A stretch of DNA of 7,902 bases from Flavisolibacter sp. Its GTDB lineage: Bacteria; Bacteroidota; Bacteroidia; Chitinophagales; Chitinophagaceae. How positions within the stretch are numbered: position 1 is the stretch's first letter; every line of letters starts with the position of its first letter. Both the position numbers and the translations under genes were made by a program. Below, in pieces: positions 6,363-7,902 of this stretch. The notes below the pieces were generated by a model. That model was given only the letters and a program-made list of their open reading frames with translations. It did no database searches and was not told the DNA's origin. Location of the stretch: NCBI GenBank assembly GCA_025936195.1, contig JAICTW010000095.1:1-7902 (forward strand). Direction: 5' to 3'.

Positions 6363-7634
6363 ATGAAAAAGCTTTTGTTGATTGTTTCAGGCTGCATTAC
6401 ACTATGTTTTGTTTTTTTACTTCAGGGCTGCTTGAAAGATTCGTACACCAAAACCTATCACTACACGTATTATCTGCCGGTTTATAAAACCACTCAGGAA
6501 GTGCGGAGTAATGTCAAAAGCAATCCGGCGCAGCCAATAGAAAGAGCCGGGAAACTCTATATAAAAGGGCAATACATTTTTCTCAATGAAATTGACAAAG
6601 GCATTCACATCATTGATAATTCAAACCCTTCCCAACCGCAACAGATAGCCTTCATTGCCATTCCTGGTAATATGGACCTTGCCGTCAAAGGAAATACGTT
6701 GTATGCCGATCTCTATACCGATCTGGTGGCTATTGATATTTCAAATCCCCGAAATGTTGTGTTGAAGAAAGTTGTAGAAGGTGTTTTTCCTCATCGTTAT
6801 TACAATGGTAATTTCCTTCCGGATTCCACCAAAGTGATCGCCAACTGGGAGAAAAGAGATACTACCGTAACGGAAAAATATTCAATGGAGGCATTGTTAA
6901 AAAGCGGCACCGTTTTTATGGATTATGCCGCCTATTCGGGTGTTCCTGTTCCTCAGTCAAATGCATCGGTTTCTCCTTATGGTGTTGGTGGTTCCATGGC
7001 AAGGTTTACCATTGTTGATCAAAGACTCTATACAGTGGGCAGTTCAGATTTATCTGTTTTCAATATTGCCAACACAGAAAATCCATCTTATGTAACGAAG
7101 AAAGATATTGGATTCAATATTGAAACGATCTATCCTTTTATGGACAAGCTTTTTATTGGCTCGCAAACAGGCATGTTCATTTATGATATCAGGTCCGCGG
7201 ATAATCCTGTGCAGACAGCACAGTTTTCACACGTGGCAAGTTGCGATCCGGTGATAACAGATGGTCAATATGCTTATGTAACATTAAGAACAGGCACTAC
7301 CTGCACAAGAAACACCAATGAACTGGATGTGCTCAAGCTTAATAATCTTACGAATCCTGTTTTGGTAAGAACCTATTCGATGACGAATCCTCATGGTTTG
7401 TCGAAAGATGGTTCTGCTTTATTTATTTGTGATGGTAAGGAAGGACTAAAGATTTATGATGCCAGTGATGTAAGCAATCTTCAATTACTAAAAGCCATCA
7501 ATGTTTCTGAAGCGTTTGATGTGATTACCTTAAATGATCGTGCGATTTTGGTGGCAAAGGATGGATTGTATCAATACGATTATTCCAATCTGAATGATGT
7601 TCGCTTGTTAAGTAAAATCACCATTCAAAACTAA
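6363..7634 (+). CDS. LVIVD-repeat lipoprotein, probable beta-propeller
   Basis: A 423-residue exported lipoprotein. It begins MKKLLLIVSG, has a hydrophobic core, and ends its signal in the lipobox L-L-Q-G-C, so C23 should be lipidated. About seven units share the pattern hydrophobic strand, then D/N-x-S-N-P, then a strand: IIDNSNPSQP (83-92), AIDISNPRNV (123-132), FNIANTENPS (233-242), YDIRSADNPV (274-283), LKLNNLTNPV (324-333), YDASDVSNLQ (365-374) and YDYSNLNDVR (405-414). This resembles LVIVD repeats and fits a seven-bladed propeller. A roughly 90-residue insertion separates units 2 and 3. The biochemical role is unknown; binding or scaffolding at the cell surface or outer membrane is typical of such folds. 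ATG 6363 is chosen because the signal peptide starts there; an in-frame TTG at 6327 would add 12 polar residues. The next gene follows after 3 bp. Confidence 0.9.
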   Translation: MKKLLLIVSGCITLCFVFLLQGCLKDSYTKTYHYTYYLPVYKTTQEVRSNVKSNPAQPIERAGKLYIKGQYIFLNEIDKGIHIIDNSNPSQPQQIAFIAIPGNMDLAVKGNTLYADLYTDLVAIDISNPRNVVLKKVVEGVFPHRYYNGNFLPDSTKVIANWEKRDTTVTEKYSMEALLKSGTVFMDYAAYSGVPVPQSNASVSPYGVGGSMARFTIVDQRLYTVGSSDLSVFNIANTENPSYVTKKDIGFNIETIYPFMDKLFIGSQTGMFIYDIRSADNPVQTAQFSHVASCDPVITDGQYAYVTLRTGTTCTRNTNELDVLKLNNLTNPVLVRTYSMTNPHGLSKDGSALFICDGKEGLKIYDASDVSNLQLLKAINVSEAFDVITLNDRAILVAKDGLYQYDYSNLNDVRLLSKITIQN

Positions 7635-7637
7635 AGC

Positions 7638-7902
7638 ATGAAATCAACACCGTTTTTTATAACAGCCTGCCTGCTGTTGGTGATGAATGTAAAGGCGCAG
7701 CAACCTGGAACGAAATTCAGATTTCATTCAATTAACAATGTAGGATTGATAGAAGGCGGCAGTGATGAAAGCCTGCAATTGCAAACAATCAATGGTGTTC
7801 GCTATAAAAGGTTTTTCGCAGGCCTCGGTGTTGGCCTCGATAACTATTATTTTAGAACGGTTCCATTGTTTGTGGATGTTCGTAAAAGTTTGAATAATAA
7901 AA
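7638..7902 (+). CDS. Secreted or outer-membrane protein, 5' part only
   Basis: The first 88 codons of a gene cut by the window edge. The product starts with a Sec signal peptide (MKSTPFFITACLLLVMNVKA, probable cleavage before QQPGTKF). The mature part has alternating hydrophobic and polar segments with Gly and aromatic residues (FRFHSINNVGLIEG, RYKRFFAGLGVGLDNYYF, VPLFVDVRKSL). This resembles the first strands of small Bacteroidota outer-membrane barrels. I do not recognise a named family with certainty. The ATG lies only 3 bp after the lipoprotein stop, so the two are almost certainly cotranscribed and may act together at the outer membrane. The C-terminus needed to confirm a barrel is not visible. 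Confidence 0.8.
   Translation, partial: MKSTPFFITACLLLVMNVKAQQPGTKFRFHSINNVGLIEGGSDESLQLQTINGVRYKRFFAGLGVGLDNYYFRTVPLFVDVRKSLNNK

Overview
The window looks like a chromosomal segment of a Bacteroidota bacterium, most likely near Chitinophagales/Chitinophagaceae. This rests on moderately low GC, weak or absent Shine-Dalgarno sequences, a PorT-like outer-membrane barrel fused behind a membrane anchor next to an ECF-type sigma factor, a lipoprotein with LVIVD-type repeats, and dispersed CGCAAAG/CTCTGCG and CCCGATAGCTATCGGG repeats. The taxonomic call is inference from gene style; no marker gene is present. All supported genes lie on the + strand.

Layout. (1) 8-3441 holds sppA (67-kDa-type signal peptide peptidase), then an ABC-2 type permease, then a membrane-anchored SRPBCC/START-like protein. 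The last two are 11 bp apart and probably cotranscribed. sppA is separated from them by 96 bp containing a small hairpin. (2) 3442-4185 is about 745 bp with no convincing gene. It carries a compound CGCAAAG repeat with an internal palindrome, a perfect 18-bp palindrome, and a 13-bp imperfect direct repeat shortly before the next gene. (3) 4186-6091 is a two-gene unit with an 11-bp overlap: an ECF-like sigma factor, then a protein with a short cytoplasmic N-terminus, one transmembrane helix, a long low-complexity linker and a C-terminal eight-strand outer-membrane barrel. (4) 6092-6362 is intergenic, with two adjacent hairpins whose loops are complementary and a second, shorter CGCAAAG/CTCTGCG element. 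(5) 6363-7902 holds a lipoprotein with about seven LVIVD-like repeats (probable beta-propeller) and, 3 bp later, the 5' part of a secreted or outer-membrane protein that runs off the window.

The most interesting unit is the sigma factor and membrane-anchored barrel pair. The overlap implies translational coupling. The topology suggests that the second protein could pass an envelope signal to the sigma factor, with its short N-terminus in the anti-sigma role. That function is inferred and not shown by the sequence. The sppA, permease and SRPBCC genes are ordinary envelope genes. No RNA genes, CRISPR arrays, transposases or phage genes were seen.
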